From NCBI GenBank assembly GCA_014084085.1, contig NPFB01000063.1, positions 133,560 to 197,559 on the forward strand: a stretch of DNA of 64,000 nt, in the 5' to 3' direction. Of this stretch, positions 1 to 11,724 are shown one piece after another. The notes below the pieces were generated by a model. That model ran no database searches. It saw nothing but the letters and a program-made list of their open reading frames with translations, and had not been told where the DNA came from. Position 1 is the first letter of the stretch. Each line of letters starts with the position of its first letter. This DNA comes from Hondaea fermentalgiana (lineage: Eukaryota > Sar > Bigyra > Thraustochytrida > Thraustochytriidae). The position numbers were made by a program, and so were the translations under genes.

Positions 1-3000
1 CGCCTCAGCTGGCAAGAGGGAGGGAGAGAAAAGGAAGGAGGATTCGACAACTCAACCTCTCTCGGCTCGTCTGTGTTTCCAGCTTCTCAACTTCTGCAGG
101 AATGCAAAAGTGGCTCTCGAACCGCGCCAACGCCGTCGGGGAGAACCGCCGCTGACCCGCACGCAGATCAGCACGCTTGCGCAGGGAGAGGCTCGTTGGC
201 CAACGGCGCTTAGAATCCAACAGCTTAGAATCCAACAGATGTCGCCGACCGGCAGCAGCCCAGCCAGCAATCATTGCAGATCGCCGCGCGCGGGCCGTGC
301 CTTCCGCGCGGTGCGGCTTTCTGCGCCCCGCTACGAAGTGCGCAGGCGCGCGAGCGATGGCCGGGCGGGCGATGACAAGATCAATGGACGGCAGCGGCGG
401 CAGCTGCACTGCGATGCGATGCGCAAAAGCGCAGCTGGCTGCATGCAGCAGCAGCTGCAGATGCTGGCCGCGAGCGAGGAAGAAGACAAGGGACAACAAG
501 AGGAGAGACCGCGAGCCTCCCCCGCTTTCTTTCCGTGGGGAAAGTGCGCGCCACAGCCGCAGGAGCCCGCAGTGCGAAGGGAACTGTGGTGCGCGGTGAC
601 ACGCCCCCGCAGCCAGGCCAGAGCCAACTAAAATAACTTACGGGCATTTGCTTGGACGGAGCCCAGCCAGCTCGCGTCGGCTTGCCGTTCAGCCGTCCCG
701 ACAATTTTCTGCAGCTGCCTGCGCTTTTGCATTCCTGCCAGCCTTGCCCTCGCCGACCGCTGGCCGTTAACTAGCAGTTGGCAGGCAGGTAGGCGGAAGG
801 GCAGAAGGGCAGAAGGGAGGGCAGGAGGACGGTTTGCGAACGCGGCGCGGCAGTTTGACGACTGACCTCTGGGTAAGAGCGCCCGCTGGTCCTCAGCTCG
901 ACCGGCCGCGGCTGCGGCCAGCCCTGCCATAAGCCGCAGCAGAGACTAACAGCAACCAACCGTTCATCCAGGCATCCAGCCATCCAGCCATCCAGCCATC
1001 GATTGATCGATCGGCGAACCAGCCTTGTGCGTGCGTCGTCGCGCATCGTCGCGCAAGCAAGACATGAGCACACCATCAAACACCGGCAGCTGACGTGACA
1101 GGACAAAAGGAATGGAGGAGATCAGAGAGTGATGAGGTCGGGGAAGGGGAGGGGAAGGGTGGGGGGGGGTCCGAAGAGGTTTCCAAATGTCGATGGGCAA
1201 GCGCACAATGCCAAGCGTTTGCGAGCGATGCCAGCCCTGGAGTTCTTTTCCGAACCAGAACCCCAGAAGTGGGCTGGCCCCATCGCACCACCCCTAACCC
1301 TTGCTTGCCCTGGCAATATGTCCAGATCAAGGAAGAAAGAATTCATCTGGCTGCTTCGTTTACCAGCTCAGGCTAGTTAATTTAGGCCTCGGTAGAACCT
1401 ACCCCGGGATCTGACACAAACAAAGCAACAATCGATTTGACCGATGAATGAAGCAAGAAAACGAAGCCTAAACTAACAATCGGTCCACCGGATTCTCAGT
1501 CGATGCAACCAACGCCGTGACGCATACCTCGGCTCGAATGCTTGATGCTGAAGCGGTCCTGACTGATACTTTTTTGAAGCGAACCACCGTTCTGTCCTGA
1601 ACGAAGCCCTCTAGGCGCACAATTTGGATTCATTGACAACGGACATGGCCATTATTGGAAATTCGTGTGAAGAAAAAGCCAACGGCGTTGCAGCAGCCTG
1701 TAGCTACACTACAGCTGCTGTCGTGAAAGCCGCGAGAGCAGGAACTTGATTCTCTTGCCTGCTGCCAGCTTAGCTGTCAGGTCACCGCTGCTGCTCGCAG
1801 CCATTGCCGCTGCGAAACTTTGTTAGAAGGCCGCCGCAAGGGCTCTCTTGCGGCTTCTTTCTAACGATGACGGCGATCTCTGATGGACGTCGAAAATGAT
1901 CGAATGGCGGGCAATCGAAAGTGTTGCTCAAGGATCGATTGCTCTTGCTTCCTTGAATCGAATGTCCTGCTCTTTGCTTTGAGCAATTTTAACAATCTTG
2001 ACGGGCGCCAAAGTTAGCATGCTAAATTTCCCGGCTGGTGCGGCCACACGACGAATGGTCGACGTTCTTTTTTTCCATTTCCTCCCTCTCTCCCTCTCTG
2101 TGGTTTTGTAAGAGCCTCTCTAGTCTGATCGCCTGCCGAGCCCGCCCCACTGTTCTCAATCTCATGTCACTCAGATAGCAGCTACTGCTAGTAGGAATCA
2201 GTAAAAGAATCGGTTGCGAACAGCGTCAACTGCATCCAGGACGTTCTTCAAACTCGCCTTGGCATCGCTGACCATCTGACTGCACGTACAGGTCCTCGAT
2301 TCTACGCACCTTTCGCGCTGCAGCATTCGCCTTCCCCACCACGCAGCCAGGCAGCCAGGCAGCCAGCAACGCCGAGCTGATTTTACAGGAGCGGATGAGA
2401 GAGTCAGTCAGCCAGCCAGTCAGTCAGCCAGCCAGCCAGCCACGCAGCCCGCTACCGCTGGCTGGACGGAGCCTTGAGCAGCGCAGCCACCAACTCCACC
2501 GATGCTTCAATCGATCGACCGACCGAAAGATCGATCAAGTGCAGTCGACAGACCTCGTCGGCGCTTGCTTGCTTGCCTGCTTGCTTGCTTACTTGCTAGC
2601 TTTCATTTTTTACTTCGCGGAGTGAAGCTGCGCTGCCACTCGTACCTGCCTGCCTCTGAGGACGAGAGGCTGCGTGCAATGGTCAGGCTTCCAGCCGAGG
2701 CTTGCTTTCTTGCTAGCTAGCTTGCTTGCTTGCTCTTTTTTTCTTTCCTTTTTCTTCTCTTTTGGCTCTTCTCCTTCTTCTTCTTCTTTCTTTCATTGCT
2801 CGCGCATCCGCAAACAAGCGCAACTTGAGCCTGCGTAAACCACGCGCGCTTTGCCCTTGCGTCGCTGCGGGATCCCAGCAGGGCCTGCCTGCCGCCGCGG
2901 CCACTGAAGGAAGCTGCGAACGCGCGACAACGGCGAGCGGCTGCGGCGAACGGCGAGCGGCGAGCCCTCTTTTCTCGGTCTCGGCGATTCGCCTCGCTGC

Positions 3001-3228
3001 CGCTGCCGCTGCCTCGGCATCGCATTACATCACATCGCATCGCGTGGCGCGCGAATCGCACCGAATCGGGTCGAATTCGAGTTGAGTGGGTCCGGAAGCC
3101 GGGCCCTGGGTCCGGGCCCGGGTTCGGACCCGGCGGGCCTTTGCTCCGCCGCCCTCAGCATCGTCGCGCACACCCCCGCCTGCGCGTCTTTCGCTTTCTG
3201 GTTAGCGTAAAGATCGACTTTACAATTG

Positions 3229-3294
3229 CGATCGATCAATCGATCGAGCGATCCTGGCTGGCGATCGATCAATCGATTGAGCGATCCTGGCTGG
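3229..3294. repeat. 33-bp tandem duplication
   Basis: Two head-to-tail copies of a 33-bp unit (3229-3261 and 3262-3294) begin GCGATCGATCAATCGAT and end with CCTGGCTG. They differ at a single position. The unit is itself rich in the palindrome ATCGAT. Confidence 0.85.
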
Positions 3295-3465
3295 CGGGGT
3301 GTGCTGGCAGTGGCAGTGGCTGGCTGCCTGCTTGGGGCGCTCGCGCCGCTGGCTGTGGCATGGCCGCCACTGTGGATCCCACCCTCCTCGCGCAGAGAAG
3401 GTGAGGTAACTTACATTACCTACTCCCGAGCCCCCATTCCATCTATTCATTAACTGTTAGACCTG

Positions 3466-3537
3466 TCCATCCATCCATCCATCCATCCATCCATCCATCC
3501 ATCCATCCATCCATCCGTCCGTCCGTTCGTCCATCCA
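3466..3537. repeat. (CCAT)n microsatellite, grading into CCGT
   Basis: An uninterrupted run of CCAT units is followed by a few CCGT/TCGT variants. It is one of the longest pure arrays in the window. Confidence 0.95.
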
Positions 3538-4351
3538 CGCACCTCTACCCCTCGCTGGCGCATGTCGCAGTTGCCATTGGTTGCACGCCACCACTGACCG
3601 ACTGACTGGTTAACAGACAGACAGCAGCGAGATCGTCAAGACTCGGAACGGCGCTGGCGCGGGCTGTCTCGCTACCTGGCTTGGCTGTAGCAGGAGGCGG
3701 AATGAAAAGCTCCAGCCGTGCATCTGCCGCGCCTTGCGGTGCGCTGCGATGCGCCCTGCAGCGCCCACTGCTGGCCAAGTGGGTCCGTAGGAGCGCGTGA
3801 ACGGTTCCTCTGGCAGCCCAAAGAGAGCCGTGCACCACGCTCGTGGCCGGCCAGGCATTCTAGTCTCGCAACGTGCAATACGCAAGGCCAAAGGCGCAGG
3901 CGAGGCGAGGCGCAGGCGAGGCGAGGCGGGGCGGGGCGGGACGAGACAGACCCGGCCTTCCAGCCGTATCACGCCGTGACGGATCGCGCGAGCTCGACCG
4001 CCTGGGGCAAGCAAGCGCGCCCCACGAGGGCTCGCGGGCGCCGATCCCGAGGCGCAACACGAGTGGAGTGAGAGGAGGGCTCGGCTCCACGCCGCCTCTT
4101 TTCCTTGCCACTTCTTTTACTCTTTCCTGCTTCCTCTCCTTCCTCCTACAGCTCGCGCCGCCCACAGCCACACACTCCCACTCACCTGCCACGCTAGGCC
4201 GGCCTTAGCACTGACTAGGTGAGACACCGTTGCGACGTTCACCCTCTCACATTCATTTCACACGACTTATGGAAGCGCCAGTGGCGGAATACCGTCCGTG
4301 AAAGAAGAGCGTGAGATAACCAGCCACCATTGGCCACGGGCGGCAGCGGCG

Positions 4352-4410
4352 AGCAAGCAAGTAAGCAATCAAGTAAGCAATCAAGCAAGCAAGCAAGCAA
4401 GCAAGCGAGT
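4352..4410. repeat. degenerate (AAGC)n array
   Basis: AAGC/AAGT/AATC units end in a pure AAGC run. The same GCAA/TTGC motif recurs directly before the tubulin cofactor B start codon (27872-27905) and upstream of the SAP30-SGF29 gene. Confidence 0.9.
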
Positions 4411-5686
4411 ACACTGCGGCCGGCGAGTGAGCGCAGCCGACCTGCCGCCTATGGACGCAACAACCGTAGCCGCACCCCCGCTCCACCCGCTGCCGGCAGG
4501 AATCTATCTATTCATCATGCCACCCATCGCAGCCACCGCCTCTGTCGCCAACTTGGCTGTTGGCCTGCCTGCTCTTTTGTCGCTGCGGAGGTGCGGTGTG
4601 TGAGCTGCGGATGGCAGAAGAAGCAGCCGCCACAACTCGTACTCATTCCGTGCGGCCAGACACGCGCGGCGCCGCACCGTGCTGTGCTGTGCTGCGCTGC
4701 TCTGGTCTGCGCGGCGCTCCGTCGGTCGCATCGCGCACAGGCCGGCCAGCTCTGCGGTATCGCGGCGACGCTGGCGGAGCGGACGACATCACATTTACAT
4801 CCGCCAGTAGCCGCTCCAACCCAGGCCGGGGCACGCGGCGTGACTCGACGTTCTCCTTGCTCGCGGCGTCATGCCACCAGCGTTTTGCCCGGCGTGGCTG
4901 CATCGTTTCGACGGAGCCTCCCTCGTTCACTCTCGTTCACTATCAGGCCCTGCGTTGCTCTTGCCTGCGAGGGATCTCGCAACCTATCCGCGAGTCCTTG
5001 GCTCTGCCGGCATTGCTGCTGCTGCTGCTTCTCATTTTCATGTCAGCTGCCACTGCTGATCGTGCGTGAGCTAGCTGCACTGACCTCCGCCGTCACGTCT
5101 GCTTCGCCGAGCAGTCAAGAATAGGCGCCGCGGCCGAGGCGATGTCGAGTCAGCGTGACGTGGTGGCTCGCTCGGGTCCGCGGCGCCCGAGGTCCCGACG
5201 AGTCTTGTCCTGTTCCTGACCGGCTGACTGCCTTAGAATCCCCACTCACTGCGTGTAGCATTCATTGCGGTGCGGCAGCGGCTCGCTGCCTTGCCTGCCT
5301 AGGCTGGGTGATTGGCGGCGCAGTGGTCGAAGGAATGAACTTTATACGAATGAACGGCAACTTGCCAACCAGAACGAAGATCGTCTGCAGCTGGCAGTGG
5401 CTGGTTGATTGTGTTGCTCGATGCGACGCGATGCGATGCGCAGGCGAAGCCAAATGACTGAACGAACTCATCCAAATGACTGGACGAACTCATCCGGCGG
5501 AGAGAGAGCGAGCTACCAAGTCTTCAACGCCTTGCTTCCGCGCGTAGATCGTGCGAACATCATGTGCCGCGCGAGGGGGCGGCCGTGTGTTCGAGACGAG
5601 CCCAGGGCTTCTACCAGCCGCCTCCCTCACGGGCTGGGGCGCTTGAGCCTCGCCTCTCCGCCCGCTGCGCCGCGCCGCGCCACGCT

Positions 5687-5719
<33 letters not shown>
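5687..5719. repeat. (CAG)11 trinucleotide repeat
   Basis: A pure CAG run in non-coding GC-rich DNA. All frames through it give homopolymers (poly-Q, poly-S or poly-A), which explains several spurious open frames here. Confidence 0.95.
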
Positions 5720-5720
<1 letters not shown>

Positions 5721-7184
5721 CTGTCCGTGCTCAGCCGCCGCGCGCCAGCAGCCAGCCTCCAGAGAGGAGGTGCCAGCCAGCCAGGCCGGGCGCGTATACA
5801 ACAAGTTGGTAAAAACTTCTCCGCCCGCGGGAGGCGAGCCAAGGACGGGGCTCCTGCGTGGGGCCGGGTCGGTTCCGCGCAAGGAAGACGAACCCGGCCG
5901 CTGCGCGCGCGCCACAGCACAGACTGAGAGAATGAGAGAGGTGGCTGCGGCCAGCCCTCGCCCGCCCCGCCAGCGCTGTGAGCAGCTACTAGCGCTGTGA
6001 GCAGCCTGCGCTGCACTGGCCCCGGTGACTGGCGGGAGCAAACGCAGACGCAGACGCTGCGATGCCTTTGCGAGCTCTGAACGTCTATGTGTACATATCC
6101 TTGAAAGGATGCGAGCCCACGTCGAAGGCCCAGGGTCAACAGGGTTGGGGGGTGGGGCGAGTGGGGTTGGTCTTGCGTGCAAGCAAGCAAGCGAGAACGC
6201 AAGACTCGAACGCTCCGGATGATAGACTTTCTCCGGCGAGAGGACCAGGAAATTATCCCCAAAGAAGTGCGCCCCAGTCAGCCAGCCAGCCCAGCTGAAC
6301 GGAGGTCCTTGCCTCCGCGTGCCTGGACGAGGCTGCTCTCTGCTGGTGCTGCTGCGTATTCTTCGAGTTCTTCCTTCCACCTTTCTTTCTTTTCTTCTTT
6401 CTTTCACGCTTTCACGCTTTCGCTTGCTTGCTCATACTTGGTTGCCCGGCCAGCGGCGGCTGTTTCTTTGTTTCTTTCTTTCATTCTTTGTCTTGACAAG
6501 CAAACGCAGCAACTGTGGCCCTGCCTGCCTTGGCCATTGCGGGAGCGGCGCGCGCCGGCGACCCAGGCTTGGCATTCTTGCACGGAGGCCGCACACATAG
6601 GGGGCCGAGCACCTGCCCGGCCAAAGCTACGGACACAAACACACCCGAAGTCGCATCGCGTCGCATCTCGTCGCATCGCGGGTCTTGAGCTCGCGCTCGA
6701 ACGGCCGGTGGCTGCGCTGTGCTGGGCTTGCTGCTGCGCTGGGCCGGCCTTGACTCATTCGCGAGGCGGAGACGCGGCGCCGGCAGGCTGCGCTGGGGCC
6801 GGCCCCAAGGTGTCCACTGGCCCGTCCCACTGGCCTTCATGCAGGTGAGCATGGAAAGAAGAAGGGCCCGGCACAGAAAGCCTGTTCGAGGCACGTGGCC
6901 GCGCCGGCCGCCTCCTGCGAGTCCTGCGAGTTCTGCGAGTCCGGCCTGCCTGCGTCTGTTTGCAGCACAGCTGCTCATCAGGCCTCGCCTGTCCGTCACG
7001 CGGCTGCCGCGCCGCATGCAGAACATACGCCGTGCAGGAGCGGGGCACGCGCGTGGCGCAGCGGCAGGCGTCTGCACGAGTACAGCCTCCCTCCTTGGGG
7101 CATCCCACATGCACGCGAGCCTGCTCGCGTCACATTAGCAGCAGCAGTAGCATCCACCTCGCATTCACCTCGCGTGCACATAGT

Positions 7185-7240
7185 AGCTAGCTAGTTAGCA
7201 AGCTAGCTAGTTAGCAAGCTAGCTAGTTAGCAAGCTAGCT
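7185..7240. repeat. 16-bp minisatellite, 3.5 copies
   Basis: Three perfect copies of AGCTAGCTAGTTAGCA (7185-7200, 7201-7216, 7217-7232) plus a half copy. The unit is built from the self-complementary tetramer AGCT and could form hairpins. Confidence 0.95.
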
Positions 7241-7962
7241 TGCTCCCTACTTACAGCTAGCAATGCGCTGCTGGGCGACGCGTCGCCCAGACTTTTTCCG
7301 TTTGAAGATCGCTCGTTCGAACTTTCGTTTCTCGCACCGAGCCCATCATCAGGGATCCTCGGCCGTTCGCCATTCCTTGCTTCCTCCCTCCCTCCTTCCC
7401 TTCCTTCCTTTCATTCGTTCATTCGTTCGTGCGTTTGCTCATTTGTCAATGCGTTCGCTGACTTGGCTTCGCCTCGCTATTGCTTGCATTCGATCCGATT
7501 GCTATGCATTGTAATGAAATGCGGTTCGTCCCACCCAGACACCGCGCGTCGCCTTGTCTTGCCCGCCCCGCGATCCATGCATGCATGGCAGTAGCCGCTC
7601 CGGATAACGAAGCAAGAAAGGAAAAGAGGAAGGATATCCGTCCTCCTGCTGCTGTCGGCAGTCGTGCCGTCTCGTGCCGTGCCATGCCAGCACAGCGCGA
7701 GGAGACTTTCGCGCGGAGGAAGGGCGAGGTGGGCTCCGTCTGTGCAGTGCAGCGAGGTGCGCGTCGCGTGCGCCAGGACAGAGGGAGGACCCCCCCCCCC
7801 CCAACCGACCTCCTCTCGCCTTGCCCTCCCGTGAAAGACGCTTGCTGGCCTTCTCCACGCCTGCTTCCCCAACTCGGCTTCCCCCTCACCTCCTTCCGAT
7901 GTGGATGCCCTGGCCTTTTTCCAAGCCCCACAGACTCAAAGAAACAGTAAAAAGTGCAAACG

Positions 7963-7980
7963 CCCCCCCCCCCCCCCCCC
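7963..7980. repeat. poly-C tract (18 C)
   Basis: An uninterrupted 18-C run. A shorter C run lies near 7790-7802 and a G run near 8897-8906. Similar C tracts flank the first N gap, so this class of sequence probably broke the assembly. Confidence 0.95.
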
Positions 7981-10900
7981 ACGGAAAATGTTCCCGCAGC
8001 GTAACTGCTTTATAAAATGAAAACATTTGTTTACACGGAAAAGACTGTTCTTTTCGTTCTTTTGCTTGGACAAAGTTTTCTTACATGATTTTTTTTAACC
8101 TTTCCATTTCATTTCTTTTCTTTTCTTTCCTTTTCTTTTCTTTCTAAAATTAGAAAATCTTGCAAGCCGAGCCTTCTGTGGCCCACAGCTGCCTTCCCCG
8201 ATCCGCCCCTCCGCAGGAGCCGCCGGCCGTGAACCAAATCAACTCATGGGCTCTCTCGCTCATTCATGAATTCATCGTCCTGCACTACACGCCACCTAGC
8301 TGGCAGACAAGTGTATCATCTACATTCGTGCGGAGGCGATCAGACTTGCCAGGGTCGTTGGCAGTGCGACCTGTCGCGCTGCGCGCTTACTGTTAGGCCT
8401 GGGCTGCGCCAGGACGGGAGGCTACCGTTCGAGCCGCAGCCGCTTTCGCGCCCTCGGAGGAGGCCGAACTTCGATCGCACCGCAGTGAACCAACCCACGC
8501 CCAGGCGGTGCTCAGTCAGAGTCGGTGGCCTCGTACCTAACCGAAGGAAGCTTATTGCGCGCCGACCAACGGCGGTGCAAGAGCGGCGGCAAGAGCAGTG
8601 GTAGTCAAACGTCTCAACGGCTCTGCCTCGCTCGTCCTCACCGTGTAAAAGAATGTCATCCACAGGAGTAAGAAAAACTTTTGCTAGGCCTACTCTTGAG
8701 AGTCTTTTTTCTTCGGCGAATCGCGACGGACCCTCCGTGCCGCCTGAACCTTGCTTGGCTGGCCATGGTGGTGGCTGCAGACAAGCCGTCCCGTCCCCCC
8801 GCGCGCGCCCCATTGACTGTCAATAGACAATTCCTTTGCAGCCCTGATGAGCCGCACCGGCCGGTAGCAACGGTGAAAGAGGGGAAAAGGAGGAAGGGGG
8901 GGGGGGCTAGCGTGGCTCCTTTCTCCTCTTCCTCTTTTCGAATTTCTTTTACCTGCCTGGTTTCCTTTCAAATTTCGCCTAGGCGCCTCCGGCAGGGCCT
9001 CGGCGCGCAGTAGAGATTCCCAGGTCCGTGCGTCGCACGCGCGGGGACCCTACCTACCTAACAGCCTGTAGGTCTTGCAGCCAGGTCCATCCCACTTTCG
9101 AGCGGCAGAAAACTGCACAGCACGCCCCACTGGTGACAGAGCGATTAAGCAAACAGGCGGGCAGGCTGGCAAGCGAGCGAACAAGCGATGGGGAAGAAGC
9201 AACGACAAATGGGGCCTCCCTCCAACCGTGGCTTACCAGCCAGTCAACCAGCCAGCCAGCCATGGCCCGGCCAGAAAATGAGCGAGCGTCCGAGCGAGCG
9301 AGTGGCCTGCTTGCCTACAGCTGCCTGGTCTGCTCTGCTCTGGTCTGGTCTGGTCTGCTCGTGGCCGTTACGCGGCCTGGCTGCCTAGGGACCGACGCAG
9401 ACTGTCCCACCTCCGCCCGCCTGTTGAGCTCGCAGGTCTCGAGCGTGTCCGTCCGCAGGTCCTGCAGCGTGCGCGCCAGAGTACGACACCTCAGCTGCGC
9501 GCCTCTTCCCGACCGCAGCCGACCGGGCGGACGCCTTCCAAGGACCGTTCCGCCCTAAAGACGGCCGGCCTTCCCTGCCGGCTGTTGATGCGACTGCTCG
9601 ATTGGTCTCACTGCTGTCATGGTGAAACCGACTCAAAAGGCAACGAACGTCTCACGGTCACCACGGTCGGCCAGCCAGCCAGCTCGTCAACTGCAACAGC
9701 TGCGGCCGCCCGGCACGATGCTTCGTGTCAAACGGCAAGAGCGAGAGCAGGGAGGAGGCACAAACAAACTCCAGCCAGCCTCGTGGTGCGCCAGCATCGC
9801 GATTGCACAGCTCGACGAAAAAAAAAAAACAATCGTGCGTGCCGCAGATGGTTGGTTTACCATGTTTTCGAAAAGCCTACTTACGGCAGGCAGGTCGGAT
9901 TTGGGTAGCCAGTGGCCGTTTGGCAGCGGCGGTTGATCAAATGGCATCGATTGGTGAGTTGGCAAAGAGAGCTGGCCCGGCCTCTTTGATTTCCCCTTTC
10001 AGAAATTTTCTCCCCGGTCTCCCTCCCTGCTGCAGAAGAAAAGAAGAAAAAATCACCACGGAAGTGAAGCCGGGACGCCACGTCGACGCGACGAAACCGC
10101 TGCACAGCACCCGGCCAACCCATACACCCCCTTCGCTCCCTCAGCTGCGGTTTGGCCGAGAGATGGAAAGGTGCAGGAAGTCAACGCGCGCGCGTCCCAG
10201 TCGGCGATTCGACCTTTTGTTTCCGAAAAAGAGGGAATTGATGATGACGCTGACGACGACGATGGAAACGGAGAAGACACAAGTTATTCTCTACTACTCT
10301 GTCTCCCCCTAATGAGAGTGGCGGTCCAGGTGTCTTGTAACGGGCAAAATGCCTTGCGTGGAGAGGGCCGACTGCGTACGATGATGGCTCGGCTCCGGCG
10401 TCCGGGCCACGGTCGAGCCACACCATCCACTGGCAGTTGCCTGCGGCAGCCTGCGCCCTGGCGTGACTCTTACGCTGCGATCAACCCTCGAAGCGCACCT
10501 TTGGTCTCCCGAACCCTCAGTCAACGGTAAAGATTTGATCAGATGGATCGCGGCATTTGATCGCCAATGAAAAGTCCCTGTCCTGACCAACGACTCTCTA
10601 GACATCGATCTGGAAGAGCGCGCGTCCGGCCTCCTTCCCATTCTCTCGGACAATTACCCAGTCAGCCCACTGGCCTACTGGCCGAACAGCGAAAATGGCC
10701 CTCTCCATCAACGTATGCGAACGAATGGGAAAAAGAAAACTGTCGAAATTGGCTTGGCTTGGCCCGCGGAACTTTGTTAAGACAATCGATTCTACGCCCT
10801 CCAAGTTTTCTTTTTCATCCAGGTCCGCCCCAAGCTCCACATAGCAACTCACTTCCCAAGTGCGTTCAAGTATGCGGATTTTCCAGCCTTTTTACCCGTT

Positions 10901-11047
10901 ACTCGAGACGGGATCATTGCCACGCCAAGTAACGGTCTATTGGAAAGCCGCCACGGTCGGTGCCTGGTCCGGCTGTGAGCAAGACAAGGCCCTCGTCTTG
11001 GGGGGACAGGAACTGTTGCGCGAAGTATTCTTTGGGCTTGAAAATGC

Positions 11048-11140
11048 CTCACAAACAAACTGCGCAAAGCAAAATTTTCAAGCATGAGATTGTCTCGCAA
11101 ACAACCTGCGCAAAGTACAATTTGAGTTTTCCAGATGCCA
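11048..11140. repeat. diverged tandem direct repeat, 46-bp period
   Basis: Two neighbouring copies share the core CTGCGCAAAG preceded by a CAAACAA-type motif. The copy starts are near 11048 and 11094. Substitutions between copies suggest an old duplication. No gene is associated. Confidence 0.6.
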
Positions 11141-11624
11141 CCATCATCAGTACAGACAAGTCGAAAGGTGGCAACCTTTTCCATTCGTTTGATTGTCGTA
11201 TGGCTTTCAAGACGACCATTTTATCTGAAGCTCTAAAAACGGAAAAAATAATCGTTTTGGGTCGCCCGCTGCTGCCTCGTCCAAGACGGCATCGGCTAGT
11301 GAGGATTAAGACGACTTCTTCCTAGGTCCAAAAAAGAGCTTGCTGGAGGTCTCTTTGAGCGTTTTACACGAAGCTCAGTTCTCCAAGGTGGTGATGGTGA
11401 ATCGCTTGTCAAGTTTTCTAAATCATTCATCACGGTTGAAGCTCCGTTGATCGAAAATCTCGTCCCCTCGTGATTCTTCCTATGGAATAAAAGAGCTGGC
11501 AAATCATTCTTTTTTTTTCTTACGTGCATGTTTTATATTAGATAAGGCTTTGAGATGGCGGACGATCTCAGATGAAGTGGTTCAGACACCTGACGAGCTT
11601 GTGAAAACGCCCCCCCCTACCCCC

Positions 11625-11724
11625 NNNNNNNNNNNNNNNNNNNNNNNNNNNNNNNNNNNNNNNNNNNNNNNNNNNNNNNNNNNNNNNNNNNNNNNNNNNN
11701 NNNNNNNNNNNNNNNNNNNNNNNN
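11625..11724. other. assembly gap (100 N)
   Basis: Exactly 100 N flanked by C-rich homopolymer on both sides. The round length suggests a placeholder for unknown distance, so sequence of any length may be missing. Confidence 0.97.

Larger units (their letters stand above)
1..11624. other. gene-free GC-rich repeat-bearing region (left part)
   Basis: I find no supportable gene here. The open frames on both strands are Arg/Ser/Pro/Ala-rich, overlap one another in several frames, and match no domain I recognise, as expected for GC-rich non-coding DNA. The stretch carries many tetranucleotide arrays (CCAT, AAGC, GCTT, CCAG), trinucleotide runs, poly-C tracts and polypyrimidine stretches. From about 10.5 kb to the gap the sequence becomes less repetitive and less GC-rich, still without a convincing exon. 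I saw no tRNA-like B box. Small exons of a spliced gene or an ncRNA cannot be excluded by eye. Confidence 0.6.

Noticed and set aside
4330..5124. 264-codon plus-strand open frame
   Set aside because: Begins in an AAGC repeat (poly ASKQ) and ends in Ser/Cys/Leu low complexity. Typical of GC-rich non-coding DNA.
5490..6407. 305-codon minus-strand open frame
   Set aside because: Includes the translated CAG repeat as poly-Ala and is otherwise Arg/Ser/Pro-rich. No conserved motif.
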